Of a stretch of DNA of 21,236 nucleotides, positions 14,711-21,236 are shown piece by piece. The position numbers and the translations under genes were made by a program. The DNA is from Hyphomicrobiales bacterium (GTDB lineage Bacteria; Pseudomonadota; Alphaproteobacteria; Rhizobiales; JALURZ01). The stretch is taken from positions 1 through 21,236 of the forward strand of contig JALURZ010000237.1 in the NCBI GenBank assembly GCA_027058735.1, in the 5' to 3' direction. Position 1 is the first letter of the stretch. Each line of letters begins with the position of its first letter. The notes under the pieces were generated by a model, which worked only from the letters and a program-made list of their open reading frames with translations, was not told where the DNA came from and did no database searches.

Positions 14711-15493
14711 ATGCGCCATATCGAAATCGACGGTATCAACCTCGAATACGAGCATCTGGATGCCAGCCGCGAGGGCGGCGCGACCCTGCTGTTTCTGCAT
14801 CACGGGCTGGGTTCGGTCGGTCTTTGGCGGGATTTTCCCGAACGCCTGTCACGAAGAACCGGGCTGGCGGCGCTGATCTACAGCCGGCGCGGGCATGGCG
14901 GGTCCGATCCGGCAAGTTGGCCGCGCCCGGTCGATTTCATGGAGCGCGAGGCGCTTGATGTGGTGCCGCAGTTGCTGGACGGGCTGGGTGTGGGCAAGGT
15001 CATCTGCATCGGCCATTCCGAAGGGGCGACCTCATCGCTGGTTCTGGCTGCCTCCTTTCCTGAGCGGGTCGAGGCCATCGTGGTGGAATCCGCGCATATT
15101 TTCGTCGAGGAGTGCAATCTCAGGGCGATCGAGGAGACCAGGCAAACATACCGCACCGGCGATCTTCGCCGGCGTTTGCAACGCTACCACGCGGACAATG
15201 TGGATGGCATGTTTTACGCTTGGGCGGAGTCCTGGCTGCAGCCGGATTTCGCGACCTGGAATATTGAGCGCACCGTGCCGGAAATACGCTGCCGCGTGCT
15301 GGCGGTGCGCGGAAAGCGCGACGAATATGTGTCGCAGGCGCACTTTGAACGGCTGATCGGGCTGTTTGACTGTCCGGTTGAAACCCTGGTGCTGGACTGC
15401 GGACATGCCCCGCATGAGGAGTGCGCGGACGAGGTTTTCGACCGGGTGGCGCAATTCATTGAGGCTGGCGGTTCGCCGCCGGCGTCCCCGTGA
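14711..15493 (+). CDS. Alpha/beta-fold hydrolase
   Basis: This 260-residue protein has the alpha/beta-hydrolase pattern. The oxyanion segment is LHHGLGSVGLW (29-39), YSRRGHGGSD (57-66) is the usual loop after strand 4, and the nucleophile elbow is GHSEG with Ser103. Likely triad partners are Asp204 (RGKRDEYVS) and His232 (CGHAPHEE). No signal peptide is visible, so it is cytoplasmic. Similar proteins hydrolyse esters, lactones or ring-cleavage diketones; the sequence does not discriminate. It is divergent from the CoA ligase gene, sharing a 158-nt intergenic region, and could belong to the same pathway. The Shine-Dalgarno before ATG 14711 is poor. Confidence 0.82.
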   Translation: MRHIEIDGINLEYEHLDASREGGATLLFLHHGLGSVGLWRDFPERLSRRTGLAALIYSRRGHGGSDPASWPRPVDFMEREALDVVPQLLDGLGVGKVICIGHSEGATSSLVLAASFPERVEAIVVESAHIFVEECNLRAIEETRQTYRTGDLRRRLQRYHADNVDGMFYAWAESWLQPDFATWNIERTVPEIRCRVLAVRGKRDEYVSQAHFERLIGLFDCPVETLVLDCGHAPHEECADEVFDRVAQFIEAGGSPPASP

Positions 15494-15582
15494 GGGCGAG
15501 GGGCGGCGTTCGCCGGCCCGGATCGCGCGAAACGGCCGACGATTTGCGCGACGATCCTGTTTCGAACTGCGCCCACCGTGTG

Positions 15583-15853
15583 CTAGAGCGTGTCTTTGTT
15601 ATATGGAATCATTTGACCGGATTTTCGCGTTTGCTGGCAAGGCCAGGCTTTCCGCCTTGGTCCGGCCGGCCAAAAGGAAAGCCTGACGATGTCCAGAAAG
15701 CGCGAAAATCCGGCCTTCGATGGGCCAGATCAGCTCAATCGGCGGCGCCCGCGAACCTTGCCCGGTCAACCAGACCGCGCGGCGGTTTGCGCCTGGCCGA
15801 GTGAACTGATCTGGTCCAACAAAATAGTTCCGTATAGCAAAGATACGCTCTAG
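15583..15853. mobile_element. MITE-like inverted-repeat element with CTAG ends
   Basis: This 271-bp non-coding element is bounded by CTAG on both sides (15583-15586 and 15850-15853). The terminal inverted repeats agree at 23 of the first 26 positions (CTAGAGCGTGTCTTTG... against CTAGAGCGTATCTTTG... in complement). Inside are two further hairpins. One is a perfect 13-bp arm CCGGATTTTCGCG (15617-15629) / CGCGAAAATCCGG (15701-15713), enclosing CAGGCTTTCC (15644-15653) / GGAAAGCCTG (15676-15685). The other is an 18-bp imperfect pair starting CCAGATCAG (15725) and ending CTGATCTGG near 15814. There is no open reading frame of its own. The CTAG or inner TA would be the target duplication. Such non-autonomous palindromic repeats are common in alphaproteobacteria. 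Confidence 0.75.
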
Positions 15854-15862
15854 ACAGCGGTG

Positions 15863-16549
15863 ATGGATAAAGGCGAACTGGAAATCCTGCGGCATGCGAC
15901 GCTGTTCAGCGGATTGTCCAACGACGTCCTGCGTGATATCGTCGGCAATGAGCCGCCGCGCCTGTATCACAAGGGCAAGGTGGTCTTTCAGCAGGGCGAT
16001 GATGCCGATCATTTTTACATCATCCTGAGCGGCTGGGTGAAGCTGTTCCGCTCGCTGCCGTCGGGCGAGGAAGCCATCCTGCATATCTTCACGAAGGGCG
16101 AGAGTTTCGCCGAAGCGGCGATGTTCGGGGACCATCGCTATCCCGCGACCGCCGAAATCGTGGCCGATGCCCGGATGCTGGCCATCAACTGCAACCGGTT
16201 TGCCAGCCGGTTGCAGGAATCGCCGCGCATCGCCCTGCGCATGCTCGCCTCCACCGCAGTTCACCTCAAACAGCTGGTCGGCGAAATCGAACAGATCAAG
16301 GGACGCAACTCCACGGAAAGACTGGCCTATTTCCTGCTCAATATGTGCCCCGATGATTCGGTGTCCGCCGTTGTCAGGCTGCCCTATGAAAAATCCCTCA
16401 TCGCCGCGCGTCTGGGCATTCAGCCCGAGAGCCTGTCGCGCATATTGAACAAACTGCGCGGCTACGGCGTCACCAGCATGAAGGACCAGATCGTTGTTTC
16501 CGATATCGCCGCCCTGGAAAAGCTGGTGGCCGGCGAAGACACGCTCTAG
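15863..16549 (+). CDS. Crp/Fnr-family transcriptional regulator
   Basis: This 228-residue regulator has an N-terminal cyclic-nucleotide-binding-like beta-roll (LFSGLSNDVLRDI, then GKVVFQQGDDADHFYIILSGWVKLF, and GESFAEAAMFGDHRYPATAEI). A long dimer helix follows (residues ~122-150), then a C-terminal winged helix (LPYEKSLIAARLGIQPESLSRILNKLRGYGV, 173-203). The recognition helix ESLSR (189-193) resembles Fnr/Dnr-type readers of TTGAT-N4-ATCAA. There is no N-terminal Cys cluster (only Cys110 and Cys162), so it is not an oxygen-sensing Fnr; Dnr/NnrR-like or another effector is possible. Start is ATG 15863 or GTG 15860; neither has a clear Shine-Dalgarno. It begins 9 nt after the MITE-like element, and its last 14 nt copy that element's end. 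It converges on phaB. Confidence 0.88.
   Translation: MDKGELEILRHATLFSGLSNDVLRDIVGNEPPRLYHKGKVVFQQGDDADHFYIILSGWVKLFRSLPSGEEAILHIFTKGESFAEAAMFGDHRYPATAEIVADARMLAINCNRFASRLQESPRIALRMLASTAVHLKQLVGEIEQIKGRNSTERLAYFLLNMCPDDSVSAVVRLPYEKSLIAARLGIQPESLSRILNKLRGYGVTSMKDQIVVSDIAALEKLVAGEDTL
16536..16549. repeat. Solo terminal-repeat copy forming the end of the Crp/Fnr gene
   Basis: AAGACACGCTCTAG is an exact 14-nt reverse complement of the left end of the element at 15583 (CTAGAGCGTGTCTT). It differs by one base from the element's right end. It supplies the last codons (Glu-Asp-Thr-Leu) and the TAG stop of the regulator. It is oriented as a right-hand terminus, so the regulator gene lies between two element ends. 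Confidence 0.6.
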
Positions 16550-16559
16550 CCGCCCCGCC

Positions 16560-17285
16560 TCATGCCATATATTGGCCGCCGTTGACCGTGAGCGTGGAGC
16601 CGGTGAGGAAGCCTGCCTCGTCAGCGGCCAGAAAGACCACCGCGCGGGCGATCTCGTCGGCCTCGCCCAGCCGCCCCACCGGAATCTGCGGGATGATGGA
16701 TTTTTCCAGCACGTCTTGCGGCACCACGGCGACCATGTCGGTTGCGATATAGCCCGGCGCGATGGCGTTGACGGTGATGCCCTTGCGGGCATTTTCCATG
16801 GCCAGCGCCTTGGTGAAGCCGATCAGGCCGGCCTTGGCGGCGGAATAGTTGACCTGGCCCACCTGGCCTTTCTGGCCATTGACCGACGAAATATTGATGA
16901 TGCGCCCGAAGCCGGCGTCGCGCATGGCGTTGATGAGGGGCCGGGTCATGTAAAACAGGGAATCAAGATTGGTGCGGATCACATCGCGCCAGGCTTCGGC
17001 GCTCGCCTTGTGCAACATGCCATCGCGGGTGATGCCGGCATTGTTGACGAGAACCTCTATCGCGCCCAGTTTCGATTGCACCTGCTCGATGCCATCGGCG
17101 CAGGCCTGCGCATCGCCCACATCCCACTTGAACACCGGGATGGCGGTTTTTTTCGTGAATTTGGCCGCCGCCGCATCGTTGCCGGCATAGCTGGCGGCCA
17201 CGCCATAGCCCGCCGCCTTGAGCGCCACCGCGATGGCCGCGCCTATGCCGCGCGTTCCCCCCGTTACCAGCGCCACTCTCGACAT
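16560..17285 (-). CDS. phaB: Acetoacetyl-CoA reductase
   Basis: This 241-residue short-chain dehydrogenase reduces acetoacetyl-CoA to (R)-3-hydroxybutyryl-CoA with NADPH for polyhydroxybutyrate synthesis. The nucleotide motif is TGGTRGIG (8-15), with NNAG (81-84), catalytic Ser134, Tyr147 and Lys151 (NISSVNGQKGQ...YSAAK), and a C-terminal LTGSTLTVNGGQYMA. The NGQ-KGQ-GQ-NYSAAKAG segment and the NGGQYM end are characteristic of PhaB rather than FabG. A GAGGGGGAA Shine-Dalgarno supports ATG 17285. It lies 39 nt downstream of phaA in the same direction, forming a phaAB operon, and converges on the Crp/Fnr gene with a 10-nt gap. Confidence 0.93.
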   Translation of the reverse strand: MSRVALVTGGTRGIGAAIAVALKAAGYGVAASYAGNDAAAAKFTKKTAIPVFKWDVGDAQACADGIEQVQSKLGAIEVLVNNAGITRDGMLHKASAEAWRDVIRTNLDSLFYMTRPLINAMRDAGFGRIINISSVNGQKGQVGQVNYSAAKAGLIGFTKALAMENARKGITVNAIAPGYIATDMVAVVPQDVLEKSIIPQIPVGRLGEADEIARAVVFLAADEAGFLTGSTLTVNGGQYMA

Positions 17286-17324
17286 GGTGATTCCCCCTCA
17301 AACCCCGACCGCGCCGCGCGCCAC

Positions 17325-18518
17325 CTAGGTGCGGTCGCGTTCGACACACATGGCAATGCCCATGCCGCCGCCGATGCACAAGGTCGCCAGCCCCTTTTTG
17401 ACGTCGCGTTTTTGCATTTCATGAAGCAGCGTGACCAGCACCCGCGCGCCGGACGCGCCGATCGGGTGGCCGATGGCGATGGCCCCGCCATTGACATTCA
17501 CGATCTCCGGGTTCCAGCCCATGTCCTTGTTGACGGCGCAGGCCTGGGCGGCGAAGGCCTCGTTGGCTTCCACCAGATCGAGATCGTCGATGCTCCAGCC
17601 GGCTTTCTCAAGCGCCGAGCGCGAAGCGGGTATCGGCCCCGATCCCATGAGCGCGGGGTCGACGCCGGCATGGGCCCAGGAGACGATGCGTGCCAGCGGC
17701 GCGATGCCGCGCGAGCCCGCCTCGCCCGCGCTCATCAGCATGAGCGCGGCGGCCCCGTCATTGATGCCCGACGCATTTCCCGCGGTGACCGTGCCGTCGC
17801 GCTCAAAGGCCGGGCGCATGCCCGACAGCGATCCGATCTCCACCCCTTCGCGGATATATTCGTCCTCATCGACGACGACCTCGCCCTTGCGGGTGTTGAT
17901 GGCGACCGGGGCGATTTCATCGGCGAACCGGCCGTCTTTCCGGGCTTTCTCCGCCTTGTTCTGGGAGGCAACCGCAAACTCGTCCTGCTGTTGGCGGGTG
18001 ATCTGCCATTTTCGCGCGACGTTTTCCGCCGTATTGCCCATGTGATAGCCGTTGAACGCATCCCACAGCCCGTCCCGGATCATGGTGTCGACAAGCTGGC
18101 CGTCGCCCATTTTGACGCCGCTTCGAAGATGCGTGCAATGGGGCGACTGGCTCATGGATTCCTGTCCCCCTGCGATCACCACCGTGCTGGAGCCATCGAC
18201 GATCTGCTGCGCGCCCAGAGCCACCGCCCGCAGGCCGGACCCGCACAGCTGGTTCATGCCCCAGGCCGGGGCCTCCACCGGAATGCCCGCATTGACGGCG
18301 GCCTGGCGGGCCGGGTTCTGGCCCGCGCCGGCGGTCAGTATCTGACCCAGAATGACCTCCGACACATCGCCCGGCTCGACGCCCGCACGCTGGATCGCGG
18401 ATTGAATTGCGATTGTGCCCAGTTCATGGGCGGGCAGGGCCGCGAACGCCCCGTTGAACGAGCCCACCGGTGTGCGTGCAGCCGAGACGATAACAATATC
18501 CGATTGGCCCTGAGACAT
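17325..18518 (-). CDS. phaA: Acetyl-CoA acetyltransferase (beta-ketothiolase)
   Basis: This 397-residue biosynthetic thiolase condenses two acetyl-CoA to acetoacetyl-CoA, the first step of polyhydroxybutyrate formation. The acyl-accepting Cys92 is in NQLCGSGLRAV, His351 in GGAIAIGHPIGASG (344-357), and the acid/base Cys381 in LCIGGGMG (380-387). Length and motif order match PhaA. I chose ATG 18518 because GAAGGAGG lies just upstream and the protein then begins MSQGQSDIVIVSAARTPVG; an eight-codon extension is possible but would include the Shine-Dalgarno. It is the first gene of phaAB. Its promoter carries a motif also found upstream of phaR, which suggests PhaR control. Confidence 0.95.
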   Translation of the reverse strand: MSQGQSDIVIVSAARTPVGSFNGAFAALPAHELGTIAIQSAIQRAGVEPGDVSEVILGQILTAGAGQNPARQAAVNAGIPVEAPAWGMNQLCGSGLRAVALGAQQIVDGSSTVVIAGGQESMSQSPHCTHLRSGVKMGDGQLVDTMIRDGLWDAFNGYHMGNTAENVARKWQITRQQQDEFAVASQNKAEKARKDGRFADEIAPVAINTRKGEVVVDEDEYIREGVEIGSLSGMRPAFERDGTVTAGNASGINDGAAALMLMSAGEAGSRGIAPLARIVSWAHAGVDPALMGSGPIPASRSALEKAGWSIDDLDLVEANEAFAAQACAVNKDMGWNPEIVNVNGGAIAIGHPIGASGARVLVTLLHEMQKRDVKKGLATLCIGGGMGIAMCVERDRT

Positions 18519-18569
18519 GTGGCGCTCCTCCTTCGCACTCATCCGCGCGATCCCGTCAGACCGCGATTG

Positions 18570-18582
18570 TTGCAGCGCAGCA
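18570..18582 (-). promoter_or_regulatory. Putative PhaR operator in the phaA promoter
   Basis: On the minus strand this reads TGCTGCGCTGCAA. It matches the motif upstream of phaR (19521-19533) at 12 of 13 positions. It overlaps the -10 box and the likely start site of phaA. TGC-rich sites are the reported type of PhaR target in Paracoccus denitrificans. The regulator assignment is inferred from family knowledge and from recurrence within the locus. Confidence 0.6.
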
Positions 18583-18607
18583 TAGCCGTCTCCCGGATTC
18601 AGCGCAA
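18579..18607 (-). promoter_or_regulatory. Sigma-70-type promoter of phaAB
   Basis: On the minus strand, TTGCGC (18607-18602), a 17-nt spacer and TATGCT (18584-18579) form a plausible promoter about 60 nt upstream of the phaA ATG. The candidate PhaR site overlaps the -10 box. Confidence 0.55.
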
Positions 18608-18690
18608 ATGGCCGGGCACGGCTGCGCGGGCGATTGCGGCGCCGGCCCGGCGGCGGCGGGAATCAGGGGCGCGACGAAACAGGCGGCGCA

Positions 18691-19296
18691 TCACCAGGCA
18701 AAACCTTGCGAGGTGTTCCTGAAGCTCTGTTCCAGGGACGCCTTGTCATCGACGCCGCCCTGGGCGCGCACGGCCGCGTCGACCCGCCGGGCCGCGTTGT
18801 ATCCTTGCGCGGCATGAGGCGACGGCTTGGCGCCGTTTGCCTTTTCATAGGCGGCAATGAAGCGCGCGACCGCCGGCGTGTCGGCTCTGGAGAAGGGCGA
18901 CTCGCCGGGGGTGAGAACGGCGATGCCCTTGCCCTTCAGCGCCTGGGTGACCGCAGCGCGTGTCTTGCTGGAGCCGAAGGCGACCACGATGTCGATTTCC
19001 CCCTCGTTCGCGATCTGCGCCATTTTCGCGGCGATGTCCCCCTGCCCGTCGACCACGCTCACATAGACATCGAGACCACCGAGATGGCCGTCGGATTCTT
19101 CGTCCGGATGGCCGTCGCGCTCCGTGGTCGCCAGCATGAAGCCCTTGCGGACGTCCTGGCCTTCGGCGGCGGTTGTGTTGGTCAGCGGAACCACGAGGGC
19201 GAGGTTGAAACGGTGGGCGTGGGCTGCAAGGCTGGTGAGGGTCAGCCCGGCGACCACCGCCAGGAACAGAAAAACCGGTTTCTTGATGATGTTCAT
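18691..19296 (-). CDS. Short periplasmic-binding-protein-like protein (Peripla_BP_6-related)
   Basis: This exported 201-residue protein begins with a signal peptide (MNIIKKP, hydrophobic core, probable cleavage AHA^H at 27/28). I chose ATG 19296 for that reason over an in-frame start 22 codons upstream. Residues 30-135 look like the first half-lobe of an ABC binding protein (FNLALVVPLTNTTAAEGQDVRKGF, then DGQGDIAAKMAQIANEGEIDIVVAFGSS, and GIAVLTPGESP). Residues 144-192 (ARFIAAYEKANGAKP, then AAQGYNAARRVDAAV) match the extreme C-terminal segment of the same family. About 150-200 residues of middle sequence present in ordinary members are missing. It may be a compact ligand-binding protein or an internally deleted relic. 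It is divergent from phaR and upstream of phaA, with no transporter genes beside it. Confidence 0.65.
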   Translation of the reverse strand: MNIIKKPVFLFLAVVAGLTLTSLAAHAHRFNLALVVPLTNTTAAEGQDVRKGFMLATTERDGHPDEESDGHLGGLDVYVSVVDGQGDIAAKMAQIANEGEIDIVVAFGSSKTRAAVTQALKGKGIAVLTPGESPFSRADTPAVARFIAAYEKANGAKPSPHAAQGYNAARRVDAAVRAQGGVDDKASLEQSFRNTSQGFAW

Positions 19297-19599
19297 GGAT
19301 GTGCCTATCGGATTGAAATCGATGTCGCGCCATTTTTCTTTCCCGGCAAGGCGCGTCTTCACGCATTGTCCACCTGCGGCTCATTTGCGAATTGCCGGAA
19401 CGCCAGGCCATCATATCACGATTGGCAACCGTGCGAAACGACAAGACGCGGGGCCCCTCGCGAGGTGCAGGAGACCGGCGCCGCCGGCCCGGATTCCCGG
19501 CGGCTGTGTCAAATTATTTTTGCTGCGCCGCAAGGTCTGATATATTGCGGTTGCGAAATCTGGCGGCATGAACGCCTCCTCAACTCGAAAGGACGGGCC
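19297..19599. other. Divergent intergenic region between the binding-protein-like gene and phaR
   Basis: There is no gene here. On the minus strand an extended -10 (TGATATGAT, 19418-19410) could start the binding-protein-like gene with a leader of about 105 nt, although no good -35 is visible. On the plus strand the phaR -10 candidate TATATT (19541-19546) and the TGC-rich operator precede phaR. Confidence 0.45.
19520..19546 (+). promoter_or_regulatory. phaR promoter region with putative PhaR operator
   Basis: TTGCTGCGCCGCAA (19520-19533) is a partly palindromic TGC-rich site. Its core TGCTGCGCCGCAA matches the phaA site at 12 of 13 positions. A TATATT -10 candidate follows at 19541-19546, and the site would cover the -35 side. 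This fits autoregulation by PhaR, which is known in the family. The exact -35 hexamer is unclear. Confidence 0.55.
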
Positions 19600-20214
19600 G
19601 TGGCTGTGAAACAGACCGGAAACGGCGATCCCGTGATCGTCAAGAAATATGCCAACCGACGGCTCTACAATACGGCGACGAGCACCTATGTGACGCTTGA
19701 GGACCTGGCCGAACTGGTCAAGGAGGGCGTTGATTTTGTGGTTCATGACGCCAAGAGCGGCGAGGACCTGACCCGGTCCGTGCTCGCCCAGATCATCTTT
19801 GAGCAGGAAGCCAAGGGCGACAATCTTCTGCCAATCAATTTCCTGCGCCAGTTGATTTCCTTTTATGGTGACAGTATGCAGTCTGTGGTGCCGAGCTTTC
19901 TGGACCATTCGCTGCGCTCCTTCGCGCGGGAGCAGGAAAAATTCCGCGACACGGTCGCCGGCGCCTTCGGGCAGAACCCGTTTCAGGCCATGGAAACCCA
20001 GGTCAAGCAGAACATGGCGATGTTCGAACGGGCGATGGGGATGTTCATGCCCGGCGGTGATGCCTCGCCGCCGCGCGCGGGCAATGACGATGATGCGCCC
20101 GACGCCGGAGAACCGCCGGGCGGCGAAGACCTCAACAGCCTGCGCGACCAGCTTGACGCCATGCAGCAGCAACTCGACGCCCTGACCAAGGGCGCGCCAA
20201 AGAAGAGCGGCTAA
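19600..20214 (+). CDS. phaR: Polyhydroxyalkanoate synthesis regulator PhaR
   Basis: This 204-residue DNA- and PHB-binding repressor controls phasin and PHB genes and is released when polymer accumulates. The N-terminal PHB_acc_N domain is unmistakable: VIVKKYANRRLYNTATSTYVT (13-33), then LEDLAELVKEGVDFVVHDAKSGEDLTRSVLAQII. The second PHB-accumulation domain contains LLPINFLRQLISFYGDSMQS and PSFLDHSL. An amphipathic stretch with QNPFQAMETQVKQNMAMFERAM and an acidic, Pro/Gly-rich linker lead to a C-terminal coiled coil (LRDQLDAMQQQLDAL). I chose GTG 19600 because AAAGGA lies upstream; GTG 19606 is an alternative. phaA and phaB lie nearby on the other strand, and rph follows 31 nt downstream. 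Confidence 0.95.
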   Translation: MAVKQTGNGDPVIVKKYANRRLYNTATSTYVTLEDLAELVKEGVDFVVHDAKSGEDLTRSVLAQIIFEQEAKGDNLLPINFLRQLISFYGDSMQSVVPSFLDHSLRSFAREQEKFRDTVAGAFGQNPFQAMETQVKQNMAMFERAMGMFMPGGDASPPRAGNDDDAPDAGEPPGGEDLNSLRDQLDAMQQQLDALTKGAPKKSG

Positions 20215-20245
20215 AACCTTTCCAACCGGAACCGGTGAGTGATCC

Positions 20246-20959
20246 ATGCGTCCATCCAAACGTGATCCCCATCGCCTGCGGGCCGTTACGCTTGAGCGCG
20301 GTATCGCCAAACATGCCGAGGGCTCCTGCCTGATCAAATGCGGCGATACCCATGTACTGTGCATGGCGAGCGTATCGGAGCGCGTCCCGCCCTGGTTGCG
20401 CGGGCGCGGGCGCGGCTGGGTGACGGCGGAATATTCCATGCTGCCGCGCTCGACGGGCGAGCGCATGCGCCGCGAGGCCGCCGCCGGCAAACAATCGGGC
20501 CGCACCCAGGAAATCCAGCGTCTGATCGGCCGCAGCCTGCGCGCCGTCGTCGATCTGGAAAAGCTGGGGGAAAACCAGATCGTCGTCGATTGCGATGTCC
20601 TTCAGGCCGATGGCGGCACCCGGACTGCCTCGATCACCGGCGCGTGGATCGCGCTGCATGACGCGGTTCAGTGGATGCTGGCGCGTGATATGATGAAGGA
20701 AAACCCCATAAAGGACCAGGTGGCGGCCGTCTCGTGCGGCATCTACAAGGGCACGGCCGTGTGCGATCTCGATTACGATGAGGACTCCAACGCCGAAACC
20801 GATGCGAATTTCGTCATGACCGGCAGCGGCGGCATCGTCGAGATCCAGGGCACGGCGGAAGCCGACCCGTTTTCGCAACAGCAGTTCAACGAACTGATGG
20901 CGCTGGCCGCGGCCGCTATCGCGGAGTTGGTGTCGCTGCAGAAAGTCACTGTTTCTTGA
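20246..20959 (+). CDS. rph: Ribonuclease PH
   Basis: This 237-residue phosphorolytic 3'-to-5' exoribonuclease trims the 3' ends of tRNA precursors. Family landmarks are MRPSKRDPHRLRAVTLERG at the start, GRGRGWVTAEYSMLPRST (52-69), the substrate and phosphate region IVVDCDVLQADGGTRTASITGAW, and DLDYDEDSNAETDANFVMTG ending in GGIVEIQGTAE. Length is standard. The ATG at 20246 gives the canonical N-terminus, with a modest GGTGAG Shine-Dalgarno. It probably continues the phaR transcript. Its TGA overlaps the TTG start proposed for rdgB. Confidence 0.96.
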   Translation: MRPSKRDPHRLRAVTLERGIAKHAEGSCLIKCGDTHVLCMASVSERVPPWLRGRGRGWVTAEYSMLPRSTGERMRREAAAGKQSGRTQEIQRLIGRSLRAVVDLEKLGENQIVVDCDVLQADGGTRTASITGAWIALHDAVQWMLARDMMKENPIKDQVAAVSCGIYKGTAVCDLDYDEDSNAETDANFVMTGSGGIVEIQGTAEADPFSQQQFNELMALAAAAIAELVSLQKVTVS

Positions 20960-21236
20960 CATCGCACGCGCGCAAAATCAACGAAGACGAAATCGTTGTC
21001 GCCAGCCACAATCCGGGCAAGGTAAGGGAAATCGGCGATCTGCTGGAACCCTGCGGGCTGACCGTCAGGTCGGCGGGCGAGATGGGCCTGCGCGAGCCCG
21101 AGGAAACCGGCTCCACGTTCATCGACAACGCGCTGCTCAAGGCCCGGGCGGCGGCGGAAGGGGCCGGCATGCTTGCCCTGGCCGATGATTCCGGTCTCGC
21201 GGTGGATGCGCTGGGCGGCGAGCCGGGCATCTATTC
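20956..21236 (+). CDS. rdgB: RdgB/HAM1 family XTP/dITP diphosphatase, N-terminal part (truncated by window edge)
   Basis: Ninety-three residues are visible of an enzyme that hydrolyses non-canonical purine triphosphates (ITP, XTP) to keep them out of nucleic acids. Motifs: IVVASHNPGKVREI (13-26) with the SxNxGK substrate loop, EETGSTFIDNALLKARAA (49-66), and LADDSGLAVDALGGEPGIYS (75-94) with the catalytic Asp pair and the LGG-PGI-S loop. The only start codon before the first motif is TTG 20956, which overlaps the rph stop (TTGA). That suggests translational coupling. A non-ATG start in this position is unusual but fits the spacing. The rph-rdgB order is common in alphaproteobacteria. The 3' part lies beyond the window. 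Confidence 0.93.
   Translation, partial: MTSHARKINEDEIVVASHNPGKVREIGDLLEPCGLTVRSAGEMGLREPEETGSTFIDNALLKARAAAEGAGMLALADDSGLAVDALGGEPGIY

Noticed and set aside
15863..16549. Oxygen-sensing Fnr
   Set aside because: There is no N-terminal Cys cluster; only two isolated cysteines are present (110 and 162).
16494..18722. A 742-codon plus-strand open frame
   Set aside because: It runs antisense to phaB and phaA and has no recognisable domain; it is a codon-bias shadow.

Overview
The window reads as chromosomal DNA of a GC-rich alphaproteobacterium. The evidence is strong G/C preference at third codon positions, a phaAB-phaR polyhydroxybutyrate locus, the rph-rdgB pair, a LIV-type (branched-chain amino acid family) ABC transporter, and a short CTAG-bounded palindromic repeat of a kind common in alphaproteobacteria. 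Genus-level placement is not possible from sequence alone. No rRNA, tRNA, CRISPR array, transposase or phage gene was seen.

Region 1 (1-1998) is sparse. A truncated DUF2848 gene and a small EthD-like gene both lie on the minus strand. Each has a copy of a ~26-nt sequence 180-270 nt upstream of its start. A plus-strand coding stretch (1417-1816) appears to be broken by a frameshift.

Region 2 (1999-8639, plus strand) is a complete LIV-type ABC transporter (two permeases, two ATPases, one binding protein) with tight or overlapping spacing. A strong hairpin follows, then an AhpD-like CxxC protein, a 4HBT-type thioesterase and a glutathione S-transferase.

Region 3 (8648-14552, minus strand) converges on region 2. 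It encodes a three-subunit molybdenum hydroxylase (Fe-S, FAD and Mo subunits, with overlapping reading frames) whose Mo subunit carries a fused CoxG/SRPBCC domain. Upstream, and probably in the same transcript, is a benzoate-CoA-ligase-type AMP-forming ligase with a near-consensus sigma-70 promoter. Together regions 2 and 3 suggest import of a carboxylic, perhaps aromatic or heteroaromatic, acid, CoA activation, Mo-dependent hydroxylation and thioester release. The substrate is not determined, and no ring-opening enzyme lies in the window.

Region 4 (14711-16549, plus strand) holds an alpha/beta hydrolase, a 271-bp MITE-like inverted-repeat element, and a Crp/Fnr-family regulator. The regulator starts 9 nt after the element and ends in a 14-nt copy of the element's terminus.

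Region 5 (16560-21236) holds phaB and phaA (minus), an unusually short periplasmic-binding-protein-like gene (minus), then phaR, rph and the start of rdgB (plus). A 13-nt motif, TGCTGCGCYGCAA, occurs in both the phaA and phaR promoter regions and fits a PhaR operator.
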